From positions 2,501-66,500 of the forward strand of contig NZ_FNEV01000005.1 in the NCBI RefSeq assembly GCF_900100295.1: a stretch of 64,000 nucleotides of DNA, in the 5' to 3' direction. A model generated the notes under the pieces. The model did no database searches and had not been told where the DNA came from. It was given only the letters and a program-made list of their open reading frames with translations. The stretch is from Salimicrobium halophilum. GTDB lineage: Bacteria; Bacillota; Bacilli; Bacillales; Halobacillaceae. The translations under genes were made by a program, and so were the position numbers. Of the stretch, positions 1 to 7,797 are shown piece after piece (the stretch's first letter is position 1; each line of letters begins with the position of its first letter).

Positions 1-720
1 GAAGATGAGACGGTTGAGACGGAATTGAATCTTTACAGTAAAAGCGATGAGCAGAATTCCTACTATGCATTTGTGAAAGTGGTCGCTCAAAAGCAGACAC
101 TCTATATGTTCATTCCGGTGTCTACGGAGTACTTCCAGATTACCGAGCAGTTGCTGGAGATCAATTCTGATTTCTCCAATTTGTATTCAGAGCTCTACAA
201 AAAGAATGAGATCATCGAACAGCAAAAGCAGGATTACTATATGTTAAGCGTCACTGACTCCTTGACGAAGCTATTCAATCGACGATATTTTTATGACATC
301 GTAGAAGAAGAAGTGAAGAATTCCTGGAAGGAGCAACGATCACTAAGCTTTTTGATGATTGATATCAACGATTTTAAGAAAGTGAATGATCAGTACGGCC
401 ATCATGCTGGAGATAAACTTCTTGTATCTATTGCCGATATGTTACTTGAGAACCTTCACGAGGAAGAGAAGGCTTTCCGTTTCGGGGGAGACGAGTTTTT
501 GATTGTATTGCATCGTTCCAGAGAGGATAGCTTGAAGTGGGCAGGACATATCAGTGCAATTTTTACTACGCTTACTTCGATCGCCACTCTTTCTTATGGA
601 GCGGTCGAATATACAGGAGAGATAGAAGATATTCCTAAACTGTTGAAAGAAGCGGACAAGCACATGTATGTATTCAAGAAGAATGCGAAAGGAAGATTGG
701 AAGGGAGGAAACGCTCATGA
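1..720 (+). CDS. Diguanylate cyclase (GGDEF), 5' end outside window
   Basis: The frame is open from base 1, so the gene begins upstream; only the last 239 residues are present. A GGDEF domain makes cyclic di-GMP from two GTP. The domain opens with DSLTKLFNRRYFYD and the active-site GGDEF is intact at fragment residues 162-166 (bases 484-498). The usual product-inhibition site RxxD upstream of GGDEF is replaced by HEEE, so feedback inhibition is probably absent. A charged helical linker precedes the domain; the residues before that look like part of a sensor domain that I cannot name. The stop overlaps the next start by 4 bases (ATGA), implying translational coupling to the cobalamin-binding protein, a likely input module. 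Function of the domain is sure; the sensor is unknown. Confidence 0.9.
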   Translation, partial: EDETVETELNLYSKSDEQNSYYAFVKVVAQKQTLYMFIPVSTEYFQITEQLLEINSDFSNLYSELYKKNEIIEQQKQDYYMLSVTDSLTKLFNRRYFYDIVEEEVKNSWKEQRSLSFLMIDINDFKKVNDQYGHHAGDKLLVSIADMLLENLHEEEKAFRFGGDEFLIVLHRSREDSLKWAGHISAIFTTLTSIATLSYGAVEYTGEIEDIPKLLKEADKHMYVFKKNAKGRLEGRKRS

Positions 721-1364
721 ATCAGGCTGAGTTTTCAGAGGAATACTTGGGATATATCATGGATTCAGATAAACAGGCGGTATTTAATTTGGTGAAGAAC
801 GAGCTTGAGAACGGGGTACCAGTGGAAAAAGTTTATCAGGGAATCGAAGAAGCGATGTATGAAGTAGGAAGGAAGTGGCACAAGAATGAGATTTCGATTG
901 CTCACGAACATTTAGCCACAGCTATTACGCAGTGGGTACTGATGACGGCTTTCCCTCAGCTGATCCATGATTATGCGAGTGAACAACCGAATAAGAAGGT
1001 GATGTCCTTCACGGTAGCAGGAAATAATCATGACTTAGGGATTAAGATGGTCAATGATATTTTAGAGAACAAAGGTTTTTCCGTGACGTATCTCGGTACC
1101 AACCTTCCTATCAAAGGGGCTCTGGAATTCATTAAAGCTCATGGACCGGATTATATTCTCATTTCAGTAGCTCTTCCTGTAAATGTTCCTTATGCCAAAG
1201 AAGCTACTCAAATCATCAGGGAGACAGAAGGGTTGAAGAGTGTAAAGATTATCGTAGGGGGATACTGCTTTAAACAGTTCCCTGATTTACTGGACAAGAT
1301 GAATTATGACTATTATGCATCTGACCTCGACGAATTCATCGAGCTTGCCGATAAACTAGGATAG
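717..1364 (+). CDS. Stand-alone cobalamin-binding protein, CarH-like photoreceptor candidate
   Basis: A 215-residue protein made of a four-helix cap (about residues 10-85) and a Rossmann-type B12-binding domain (about 93-213). Seen: the Wx9EH signature of B12 photoreceptors (W54, E64, H65), a histidine directly after the Trp (H55), equivalent to the CarH histidine that becomes the upper ligand after light exposure, and H105 in NNHDLG, matching the lower-ligand ExHxxG or DxHxxG motif, with Asn in the first place. No DNA-binding domain is present, unlike CarH. Known: CarH proteins use adenosylcobalamin as a light sensor. Inferred: light or B12 state is passed to the overlapping diguanylate cyclase gene. 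An alternative is a corrinoid protein of methyl transfer, but no methyltransferase gene is seen here. Confidence 0.85.
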   Translation: MNQAEFSEEYLGYIMDSDKQAVFNLVKNELENGVPVEKVYQGIEEAMYEVGRKWHKNEISIAHEHLATAITQWVLMTAFPQLIHDYASEQPNKKVMSFTVAGNNHDLGIKMVNDILENKGFSVTYLGTNLPIKGALEFIKAHGPDYILISVALPVNVPYAKEATQIIRETEGLKSVKIIVGGYCFKQFPDLLDKMNYDYYASDLDEFIELADKLG

Positions 1365-1371
1365 AAAGAGG

Positions 1372-1420
1372 TTCACAAGTTGTTCACAAAGTGTTGAACA
1401 ACTTGTGAAATGTTGAACAA
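1372..1420. promoter_or_regulatory. Inverted repeat and repeated TTCACAA/TTGTGAA half-sites, likely operator
   Basis: A perfect 15-bp inverted repeat (1372-1386 with 1395-1409, 8-base spacer) lies between the B12 gene and doxX. TTCACAA occurs at 1372 and 1383, TTGTGAA at 1403, and TTGAACAA at 1394 and 1413, so half-sites recur at about one helical turn. The stretch 1403-1420 agrees with the Rex consensus TTGTGAAATATTTCACAA at 15 of 18 places. It could also work as a hairpin end for the upstream operon, but no T-run follows it directly. A second small dyad, TCACAT with ATGTGA, sits at 1474-1491 in the doxX leader, and a possible extended -10 (TGCTACACT) at 1445-1453. Confidence 0.45.
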
Positions 1421-1527
1421 TATTATTTTTTTTATAAATTCCTGTGCTACACTGTAAATGTAATAAGAAATCATCACATCCAATCATGTGAAACATTGAG
1501 CAAGTAAAAAACAAAGGAGGAATCGAA

Positions 1528-2037
1528 ATGTTTACAGATGTCCTAAGAAACAACAAGGTAGTGGCGGCGGTTCTTACGTTTTTGAGAGTGTATATCGGAT
1601 ATCAGTGGATGGTCGCGGGCTGGGGTAAAATTACTGGAGGACAATTCGATGCGAGTGGATTCATTCAAGGAGCCATCGGAAAAGCAGGTGGGGAACATCC
1701 GGCTGTTCAAGGCTGGTGGGCAAGCTTTCTTGATGCGGTAGCTCTACCGAATGCAGGGCTGTTCACGTACATGGTCATGTGGGGAGAGTTACTGGTAGGG
1801 ATTGCGCTTATTCTTGGATTATTCACGAACTTCGCAGCATTGATGGGGATTGTCATGAATTTCGCTTTTCTATTCAGTGGAACCGTCAGCACGAATGCTC
1901 AAATGGTAGTATTGACGATTTTCCTTCTCGTTGCAGGATTCAACGCAGGAAGATACGGGCTGGATCGATGGGTCATCCCTTTCCTTCGTACCCAGACAGA
2001 AACCAGAATCAGAAAGCACAAAGTTCAGACAGCATAA
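1528..2037 (+). CDS. DoxX family membrane protein
   Basis: A 169-residue DoxX-family membrane protein with four predicted membrane helices. It carries the family pattern: a conserved FLRVYIGYQWMVAGWGK start, a helix ending in an MWGELLVGIALILGLF block, and a C-terminal helix rich in small residues. A 30-50 residue extracytoplasmic loop follows the first helix, as in the CatD-like group. DoxX proteins of Bacillaceae are linked to thiol, quinone and oxidative stress; the exact activity is not settled. The start follows AAAGGAGGAATCGAA. It has its own upstream region with redox-type operator sequences and its own terminator, so it is probably a single-gene unit. Confidence 0.85.
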   Translation: MFTDVLRNNKVVAAVLTFLRVYIGYQWMVAGWGKITGGQFDASGFIQGAIGKAGGEHPAVQGWWASFLDAVALPNAGLFTYMVMWGELLVGIALILGLFTNFAALMGIVMNFAFLFSGTVSTNAQMVVLTIFLLVAGFNAGRYGLDRWVIPFLRTQTETRIRKHKVQTA

Positions 2038-2061
2038 GCGGGTGGTTCACACCCGCTTTTT
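2038..2061 (+). terminator. Terminator after doxX gene
   Basis: Perfect 7-bp stem GCGGGTG/CACCCGC with a 5-base loop followed by TTTTT. Confidence 0.85.
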
Positions 2062-2097
2062 GCGGGTATAGAAACGAGTGGAAGGAGGTGACAGGAT

Positions 2098-2547
2098 GTG
2101 AAAAGGCATGAAGCGCTGATTCCTTTATCACATCACCATCATCACGGCCTGGTGCTTGCTCAGAAGCTGAAGAAAGTGGAAGAGAAAGATAAGTTCCGGG
2201 AATTTATGAAAGAAATCGATGCTTTTTGGGAGAAAGATGGGCGGGCTCATTTTCGGGAAGAAGAAGAGATTCTGGTTCCACTTTATAGCTGCTATGCTTC
2301 GATTGAAGACGATTCCGACATACAAAAGATGCTTACCGACCATGCTGAGATCCGCGGACTTATCAAGAAGATTAAAAGAACAGAAAGGTATGACCATGAA
2401 TTATTCAAGGAACTCGGAGAGAAATTACACGACCACATACGACTCGAAGAAAGAGTGATTTTTCCGAAGATGGAAGCAGCAATTCCCGATAAAGAACTCT
2501 ATAAAGCCGAAGGGCAGTTCCACATCGATTCTCATAGTGGCAGGTAG
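2098..2547 (+). CDS. Hemerythrin-like (HHE) domain protein
   Basis: A 149-residue all-helical protein of the hemerythrin/HHE family, which binds a di-iron centre and senses or carries O2, NO or iron. Expected ligand residues are spread as in the family: a His run near the N-terminus (LSHHHHHGL, residues 11-19), H and E residues in GRAHFREEEE, H in TDHAEIRGLI, and HDHIRLEERVIFP near the end. The GTG start at 2098 is chosen because GGAGGTG lies 9 bases upstream. It sits alone between two terminators, next to the DoxX gene, which suggests a small redox or nitrosative-stress neighbourhood. No partner enzyme is seen. Confidence 0.88.
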   Translation: MKRHEALIPLSHHHHHGLVLAQKLKKVEEKDKFREFMKEIDAFWEKDGRAHFREEEEILVPLYSCYASIEDDSDIQKMLTDHAEIRGLIKKIKRTERYDHELFKELGEKLHDHIRLEERVIFPKMEAAIPDKELYKAEGQFHIDSHSGR

Positions 2548-2548
2548 A

Positions 2549-2576
2549 GCAACTTTCATAAAAGTTGCTTTTTTTT
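2549..2576 (+). terminator. Terminator after hemerythrin gene
   Basis: Perfect stem GCAACTTT/AAAGTTGC, 4-base loop, then eight T residues. Confidence 0.92.
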
Positions 2577-2587
2577 CTGAAAAAAGG

Positions 2588-2616
2588 TTGCAACCCTTAA
2601 GTTCGATTGTTACAAT
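2588..2616 (+). promoter_or_regulatory. Sigma-A promoter of tRNA-Gly
   Basis: TTGCAA at 2588-2593, 17-base spacer, TACAAT at 2611-2616 with the TG of an extended -10. It lies 38 bases upstream of the mature tRNA. Confidence 0.7.
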
Positions 2617-2654
2617 GATAATTGTCATTTCGAAAGTTGTTCATACATCTACAC

Positions 2655-2728
2655 GCGGGTGTAGTTTAGTGGTAAAACCTCAGCCTTCCAAGCTGATGTC
2701 GGGAGTTCGATTCTCCTCACCCGCTCCA
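2655..2728 (+). tRNA. tRNA-Gly (anticodon TCC)
   Basis: A complete 74-base tRNA with encoded CCA. The acceptor stem GCGGGTG/CACCCGC is perfect, the D loop contains AGTGGTAAAA, the anticodon loop is CTTCCAA (TCC, glycine GGA/GGG), and the T arm GGGAGTTCGATTCTCC is intact. It has its own promoter and terminator and stands alone rather than in an rRNA-linked tRNA cluster. Confidence 0.97.
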
Positions 2729-2763
2729 TTACTATTTGAATTAATAATTCCATACCACGTGCC

Positions 2764-2806
2764 AACGCAGTGTTTCGTTTAAAAAGAACGAAGCATTGCG
2801 TTTTTT
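2764..2806 (+). terminator. Terminator after tRNA-Gly
   Basis: A 16-bp stem (2764-2779 with 2787-2802, two mismatched or G-T pairs), 7-base loop, ending in a T-run. Confidence 0.85.
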
Positions 2807-2867
2807 CTTGAGGAAAAAAGGAAAGATATACTGTAGCGAAAAAATAAGGAAAAGGAGTGTCCACCAC

Positions 2868-4574
2868 ATGCAACAGTTGAAAAAACAACTCCAACAAATA
2901 GATGGAAAAAGCTATAAAGGGTATAAGCAGATCCAGGGGACCTATTCGTTCCAAGATTACAAGCTTCATATAGATTATGTACAGGGAGATCCTTTTGCGG
3001 CTCCTTCTAAAATAAGATTGCGCATTCCTGATGCGAAGCGTACCATCAAAAAGGAATGGACAAGCACAAAATCGAGAAGGATTTTCACAGAAGACATTAT
3101 CACTCGTCAAGTTGCAGCAACGGTGAAGAAAAATAAATCCGACGTCAAAGGGTCCGGAAAGAGTGGGAATGTCGGAGTCGATCAGCCTGGCCAGGAAGTT
3201 CTTGAGCGGACGGCAGTTATGATCGAGCAGGATTCCACGGTGATCTGTTTGACTGTAGGACTACCGGCGAATGGACGTCGGATCAATGGAAAAGAAGCGG
3301 AAAAGTTGTTCTTCGATGTTCTTCCGTCTATCGTCAGTCAGTCGATCATGGCCATGAAAGATGAAGAGATAGAGGAAGCTTGTGAATTGGCGGATCAATA
3401 CGACGCCATCCGTGAAGAAATGAAAAAGAATGAATGGGAAGCATTTATCGCAGACGGCTCTATTTTGCCAAGAGAGAGTGGTATCAGCCAACGTCCGATG
3501 AAAAATGCTGTTCCATTCGAAAGCCCGGAAGAGAACCGCGTATCTATTTCTATTCCACACAGGAAAGAGCCGATCACCGGAATGGCTATCAAAAAGGGAA
3601 TCACGCTGATCGTCGGTGGCGGTTATCACGGGAAGAGTACGCTGCTTCAGGCTATTGAGCGAGGAGTATATCCGCACAAAAAGGGAGATGGCAGAGAGTA
3701 CGTCATCACCGATCCGCAAGCGGTGAAAGTGAGAGCGGAAGATGGACGGAAAGTGTCGAACGTAGATATCTCTTCTTTCATCAAAAATCTCCCTCATGGT
3801 ACAGATACATCCACCTTTACGACCGAAGACGCAAGCGGTAGTACATCCCAGGCAGCCAATGTCGTCGAAGCGCTGGAAGTCGGAGCTAGTGCTCTCTTGA
3901 TTGATGAGGATACGAGTGCGACCAACTTCATGATCCGTGATGAACGGATGCAGGAATTGGTAGCGAAAGAAAAAGAGCCGATTACCCCATTTATTGATAA
4001 AATAGAACAAATGAGAGATGAACTCGGAGTCTCTACGATTCTTGTCATGGGAGGATCAGGAGAGTACTTCCATGCTGCGGACCACGTCATCATGATGGAT
4101 CAATACGTGCCTCACGACGTGACAGGTCAGGCGAAAGATATCGCCTCCCGCTATCCGAGTGAACGGAAGAAAGAAGAGAATGAGTTCGGCAGACTCCCTG
4201 CGCGTTCTTTCCTTCCTGCTACCATCCAGGCTCAACGTGGCAAGAAAGATAAAGTACAGGCGAAAGGGCTGTACCATATCATCATGGGTAGGAATGATAT
4301 TCAGATCGAGGGGCTTGAACAGCTCGTGGATCCATCACAGACAAGGTTCATTGCGGATCTGCTCGCTCACATGAACAAAAAAGGAATGCTGAAGAAGAAG
4401 CAGACATTGAAGGAACTTGTGCAGGCGATCGATAAAGAAATTGATGCACAGGGACTATCGTTTGTTGCTCCATTCCAGGGTCAGCATCCCGGGGAACTGG
4501 CAAGGCCGAGACCGTTTGAAATTGCAGCTACGCTGAACAGAATCCGCACAGCCAGGGTGGATGATTTTAGATAA
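2868..4574 (+). CDS. ABC-class ATPase domain protein (DUF family of predicted ATPases)
   Basis: A 568-residue soluble protein of the family annotated as predicted ABC-class ATPase. The P-loop is GGGYHGKST (about residues 249-257), and a Walker B-like ALLIDEDTSATNFMIRD lies near residue 345. There are no membrane helices, so it is not a transporter subunit by itself. The start at 2868 is chosen over earlier in-frame codons because AAAAGGAGTG precedes it and the segment upstream is part of the tRNA terminator. The gene ends 13 bases before queG, so the two are probably co-transcribed. The biological role of this family is not established; RNA or translation-related work is only a guess from its neighbours. 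Confidence 0.8.
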   Translation: MQQLKKQLQQIDGKSYKGYKQIQGTYSFQDYKLHIDYVQGDPFAAPSKIRLRIPDAKRTIKKEWTSTKSRRIFTEDIITRQVAATVKKNKSDVKGSGKSGNVGVDQPGQEVLERTAVMIEQDSTVICLTVGLPANGRRINGKEAEKLFFDVLPSIVSQSIMAMKDEEIEEACELADQYDAIREEMKKNEWEAFIADGSILPRESGISQRPMKNAVPFESPEENRVSISIPHRKEPITGMAIKKGITLIVGGGYHGKSTLLQAIERGVYPHKKGDGREYVITDPQAVKVRAEDGRKVSNVDISSFIKNLPHGTDTSTFTTEDASGSTSQAANVVEALEVGASALLIDEDTSATNFMIRDERMQELVAKEKEPITPFIDKIEQMRDELGVSTILVMGGSGEYFHAADHVIMMDQYVPHDVTGQAKDIASRYPSERKKEENEFGRLPARSFLPATIQAQRGKKDKVQAKGLYHIIMGRNDIQIEGLEQLVDPSQTRFIADLLAHMNKKGMLKKKQTLKELVQAIDKEIDAQGLSFVAPFQGQHPGELARPRPFEIAATLNRIRTARVDDFR

Positions 4575-4587
4575 AGGAGGCAACCGA

Positions 4588-5724
4588 ATGCTGGATGTTC
4601 ATCAGTTGAAAGAAGACATCATCGCTTATAGTAAGGACATCGGTATCGATAAAATCGGTTTTGCGAGTGCGGATGTATTCGGGGAATTGAAATCCCGACT
4701 TATTCGACAGGAGCAGCTCGGGTATCAGTCCGGATTTGAGAAGGGGAGTGTAGAGGAGCGCACGGAGCCGGAGCGCCTTCTGCCTACTTCCCAGTCCATC
4801 ATTTCGATTGCTCTCGCTTATCCTTCAAAGATGAAAAACCCTCCTAAGAACGAAAAGGGAGCGCGACGTGGCCAGTTTGCCCGTGCTTCCTGGGGAGAGG
4901 ATTATCACACGGTGCTGAGGGAAAAACTGCAGCTTCTCGGTACATTCCTTCAGGAGAAAGTGCCGGATGTCGACCTGAAATGGATGGTGGATACCGGAGA
5001 GCTGTCTGATCGGGCGGTAGCTGAAAGAGCCGGGATAGGGTTCAGTGGGAAAAACTGTGCCATCATTACACCGGAGTACGGTTCCTACGTCTACTTGGGC
5101 GAACTCGTCACCAATGTACCTTTTGTGCCGGATGAGCCTATCCAGGACGGTTGTGGTGACTGCAACATCTGTGTGGATGCCTGTCCCACCGACGCACTCG
5201 TCCAGGGGGGACAGCTAGATGCCAATCGCTGCATAGCCTTTCTTACGCAGACGAAAGGCTTCCTCGAGGAGGAGTATCGGACGAAGATCGGTAACCGGCT
5301 TTATGGCTGTGACACATGTCAGACCGTTTGTCCGATCAATCGTAAGAAAGATTTTCATAATCACGAAGATTTTGAGCCGGATCCCGAGAAAGTGAAGCCG
5401 AAACTCCGTCCACTTCTCCGTATATCGAACCGTGAGTTCAAAGAACGGTTCGGACGTATGGCAGGGTCCTGGAGAGGGAAGAAGCCGATTCAGCGGAATG
5501 CCATTCTGGCGCTCGGTCATTACAAGGAAGTAGAAGCTGTCGATGACCTTATTTTCCTTATGGAGAACGACCCGCGTCCGGTCATCCGTGGTACAGCGGC
5601 CTATAGTCTAGGCAAGATCGGCACATCCCGCTGTTACGAAGCGATCACGGAGGCTTTGGATAAGGAGAAGGAAGAAGAAGTGAAAGAGGAAATGGAAAAA
5701 GGACTCGCCTTTCAAGTGTCCTGA
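4588..5724 (+). CDS. queG: Epoxyqueuosine reductase
   Basis: QueG reduces epoxyqueuosine to queuosine in the wobble position of tRNAs with GUN anticodons, using cobalamin and two [4Fe-4S] clusters. Seen in the 378 residues: an N-terminal catalytic domain with MVDTGELSDRAVAERAG, ferredoxin-type cluster motifs GCGDCNICVDACP (about 187-199) and YGCDTCQTVCP (about 239-249), and a C-terminal HEAT-like segment from about residue 305 that binds tRNA. The start at 4588 follows AAAGGAGGCAACCGA. Other queuosine genes, queF and a precursor transporter, lie at 41.5-42.7 kb under a preQ1 riboswitch; no such riboswitch is seen here. It is followed by ogt in the same transcription unit. Confidence 0.95.
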   Translation: MLDVHQLKEDIIAYSKDIGIDKIGFASADVFGELKSRLIRQEQLGYQSGFEKGSVEERTEPERLLPTSQSIISIALAYPSKMKNPPKNEKGARRGQFARASWGEDYHTVLREKLQLLGTFLQEKVPDVDLKWMVDTGELSDRAVAERAGIGFSGKNCAIITPEYGSYVYLGELVTNVPFVPDEPIQDGCGDCNICVDACPTDALVQGGQLDANRCIAFLTQTKGFLEEEYRTKIGNRLYGCDTCQTVCPINRKKDFHNHEDFEPDPEKVKPKLRPLLRISNREFKERFGRMAGSWRGKKPIQRNAILALGHYKEVEAVDDLIFLMENDPRPVIRGTAAYSLGKIGTSRCYEAITEALDKEKEEEVKEEMEKGLAFQVS

Positions 5725-5740
5725 GAAAGGGGAAAGACAT

Positions 5741-6262
5741 ATGAGGCAGTTTTACCAACAGAAAATACGTACGCCACTGGGTCCGATGCTCGCAACAGCA
5801 GATGAAGAGAAGCTGATTCGTCTGGATTATGGGAGTTTTTCAGACAAAGGAGAGCTCCATGAAGCACATATTCGTAAATTCCTGGACGATGATCCTCACT
5901 TTTCAGAAGAGAAGATCGGGGTGCTTCAGGAAACAGAAAAGCAGCTGGCTGAATATTTCCATGAAAACCGTCAAATCTTTTCTCTTCCGTATGAATTTCA
6001 CGGAACTACTTTTCAAAAAAAGGTATGGGAAACCCTGGCAGAAAACGTGCCGTTTGGGCATACCTGTTCCTATAAAGAGCTTGCAGCATCTGCGGGCAAT
6101 GAAAAAGCGATCCGTGCTATTGGAGGGGCGATGAACAAAAATCCTTTCTCCATCATCGTCCCCTGCCACAGGGTGGTAGGACATAACGGGAAACTGACCG
6201 GTTATGGCGGCGGTGTCGATAAGAAAGTATACCTTCTGGATATGGAAACCACTCGCATGTAG
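5741..6262 (+). CDS. ogt: Methylated-DNA--protein-cysteine methyltransferase
   Basis: A suicide DNA-repair protein that takes the methyl group from O6-methylguanine onto its own cysteine. The 173 residues carry the active-site motif [10 protein letters not shown] with Cys142, the helix-turn-helix region [11 protein letters not shown] and the invariant asparagine hinge before it. The N-terminal domain is short, as usual for Gram-positive Ogt. It starts 16 bases after queG, and its stop codon lies inside the downstream terminator hairpin, so it ends the first part of the unit. Confidence 0.93.
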   Translation: MRQFYQQKIRTPLGPMLATADEEKLIRLDYGSFSDKGELHEAHIRKFLDDDPHFSEEKIGVLQETEKQLAEYFHENRQIFSLPYEFHGTTFQKKVWETLAENVPFGHTCSYKELAASAGNEKAIRAIGGAMNKNPFSIIVPCHRVVGHNGKLTGYGGGVDKKVYLLDMETTRM

Positions 6263-6275
6263 CGGGTGGTTTTTT
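6248..6275 (+). terminator. Terminator overlapping the ogt stop
   Basis: Stem ACCACTCGC/GCGGGTGGT with a 5-base loop (one G-T pair) and six T residues; the ogt stop TAG is in the loop. Confidence 0.85.
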
Positions 6276-6302
6276 CGTAAAGATAAAGCAGGAGGGAGAG
6301 CG

Positions 6303-7073
6303 ATGACCGATTGGTTGTGGAGAAAAATTGCCTGTTGGGAAAATAGAGGAGCCAGTCCTCAGCGACTCACGTATGAGCACGTCCCTTATTTGAGAGTACG
6401 AAGAGAAGAGGGGGAGGATATCTTTTCTTCGATATCTTTTGAACTGCTGGTGAAAGACGGCCGAGAAATGTTTCTCGAGGAAGGTCGTTTTTTTCAAAGA
6501 AATGAAGAGATGTACGAGAAGCGGGCTTTTCTGCATGACCCTGCATCAAGAGAGAACTCTTCCAGCTATCGACCACAGCGTGCTACGTATAATCGCCGTC
6601 AAGCGGTCCGCTATGCGGAAAGGTGGTGGGACGGAAGAAATCCTGCTTATCCGGAATTCCAGAATGACTGTACGAATTTCATTTCCCAATGCTTGCGTGC
6701 CGGTGGAGGGGAAATGTGGGGGAGTCCTGATCGAAGCAGAGGGTGGTGGCTGCAAGAAGGGAATTGGAGCTATAGCTGGTCGACAGCTCATGCTCTGAGG
6801 TGGTATTTGAGTGGAGCAAGACAGGGGTTACGTGCAAAAGAGGTGGAGACTCCCGAACAGCTCAGACCTGGAGATGTAATATGCTACGATTTTACGGGGG
6901 ACGGCAGGTTCGATCATACAACCATCGTCGTCAGGAAGATGAATAATGGGATGCCTCTCGTCAATGCCCATACGACAAACAGTCGACATCGTTACTGGTC
7001 TTATGAAGATTCAGCGGCTTATACGGGAACGATCCAGTATAAATTTTTTCAAATCATCGATTGGGAGATGTGA
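6303..7073 (+). CDS. Amidase-domain (NlpC/P60-like, amidase_6) protein
   Basis: A 256-residue protein whose C-terminal half (about 98-255) is a putative amidase domain: [14 protein letters not shown], then the catalytic-type [15 protein letters not shown] with Cys, then FDHTTIVV with His and VNAHTTNSR. This family cleaves amide bonds and is often linked to the cell wall, but no signal peptide is present, so it appears cytoplasmic or released by lysis. The start at 6303 follows CAGGAGGGAGAGCG. The N-terminal part (residues 1-95), charged and rich in Glu and Arg, matches nothing I recognise. It lies between ogt and trmL. Confidence 0.82.
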   Translation: MTDWLWRKIACWENRGASPQRLTYEHVPYLRVRREEGEDIFSSISFELLVKDGREMFLEEGRFFQRNEEMYEKRAFLHDPASRENSSSYRPQRATYNRRQAVRYAERWWDGRNPAYPEFQNDCTNFISQCLRAGGGEMWGSPDRSRGWWLQEGNWSYSWSTAHALRWYLSGARQGLRAKEVETPEQLRPGDVICYDFTGDGRFDHTTIVVRKMNNGMPLVNAHTTNSRHRYWSYEDSAAYTGTIQYKFFQIIDWEM

Positions 7074-7079
7074 TATAAT
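7071..7079 (+). promoter_or_regulatory. Extended -10 promoter of trmL
   Basis: TGATATAAT overlaps the end of the amidase gene; a clear -35 is missing. The expected RNA start near 7086 leaves too little leader for a start at 7099, which supports the start at 7117. Confidence 0.5.
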
Positions 7080-7116
7080 AACCGGGTTGAACAAATAAAT
7101 GTCAGAGGTGAAACAA

Positions 7117-7593
7117 ATGCCGAACCATGTGGTATTATTTCAACCGGAAATCCCGGCGAATACCGGAAATATAGCGAGGACGTGCCTCGCCACAGATACC
7201 TCTCTTCATCTGATCCGCCCCCTCGGCTTTTCGACAGAAGATCGGATGGTGAAGCGTGCCGGGCTCGATTACTGGTACGATGTCACGATCCATTACTATG
7301 ATTCTCTCGAGGAGTTATATGAGAAATATCCGGAAGGAGAATTTTATTACATTGAGAATTTCGGAGGGAAGTCTTTCACGGATGTAGATTATACGGACAC
7401 TTCGAAAGATCAGCTCTTTGTATTCGGAAGGGAAAGTGATGGGATTCCGCATGAATTGTTGGAAGGGCTGGAAGAGCGCTGCCTTCGTATTCCGATGACG
7501 GATAAAGTGAGATCTCTGAATCTCGCAAATACCGTATCGATCATGCTGTTCCATGCATTGCAGGAGCAGGGATTTCCAGGGCTTATCAAGTGA
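7117..7593 (+). CDS. trmL: tRNA (cytidine/uridine-34 2'-O)-methyltransferase
   Basis: A SPOUT-class methyltransferase that methylates the ribose of the wobble base in tRNA-Leu; the B. subtilis homologue is CspR. The 158 residues begin VVLFQPEIPANTGNIAR, with the knot motifs FVFGRESDGIP and IPMTDKVRSLNLANTVSI that bind S-adenosylmethionine. An in-frame ATG lies at 7099, but AGAGGTGA sits at the right distance only for the ATG at 7117, and that start matches the length of CspR. It is a second tRNA wobble-modification gene close to queG. Confidence 0.94.
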   Translation: MPNHVVLFQPEIPANTGNIARTCLATDTSLHLIRPLGFSTEDRMVKRAGLDYWYDVTIHYYDSLEELYEKYPEGEFYYIENFGGKSFTDVDYTDTSKDQLFVFGRESDGIPHELLEGLEERCLRIPMTDKVRSLNLANTVSIMLFHALQEQGFPGLIK

Positions 7594-7603
7594 TGAATTT
7601 TAT

Positions 7604-7639
7604 TAAAAAAAGATCGCCTTTTCAGAGGGCGATCTTTTT
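7604..7639 (+). terminator. Terminator after trmL
   Basis: Stem AAAAAGATCGCC/GGCGATCTTTTT with a T-run. Confidence 0.9.
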
Positions 7640-7671
7640 CTATAGAAGCGGGCCTTCTCCGCTTTTCTTAT

Positions 7672-7797
7672 TGTCTAGCTCCATCACCCAGAAACTCGAG
7701 CCATAAGCAACTCGGATCAAAGAAAGGAAGAGCGCCTTTCGTTGACCAAGTTGCTTATGACTGAAGTTTCTAAGCGGGGTGATGCCGCTTTTCATTA
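7672..7797. repeat. Long hairpin repeat, copy 1
   Basis: Begins TGTCTAGC and folds as nested stems: CATCACCC (7682-7689) with GGGTGATG (7777-7784), AGAAACTCGAG (7690-7700) with CTGAAGTTTCT (7761-7771), and CATAAGCAACT (7702-7712) with AGTTGCTTATG (7749-7759), capped by a weaker stem of GATCAAAGAAAGG with CCTTTCGTTGACC. The tail GCCGCTTTTC follows. A similar tail, CTTCTCCGCTTTTCTTAT, lies just before it at about 7653-7670 and may be the remnant of a further copy. No gene is seen in it. Confidence 0.85.

Noticed and set aside
2614-2632. Fur-like sequence ATGATAATTGTCAT before tRNA-Gly
   Set aside because: It partly overlaps the -10 of the tRNA promoter and fits the Fur consensus only in one half; iron control of a tRNA is unlikely.
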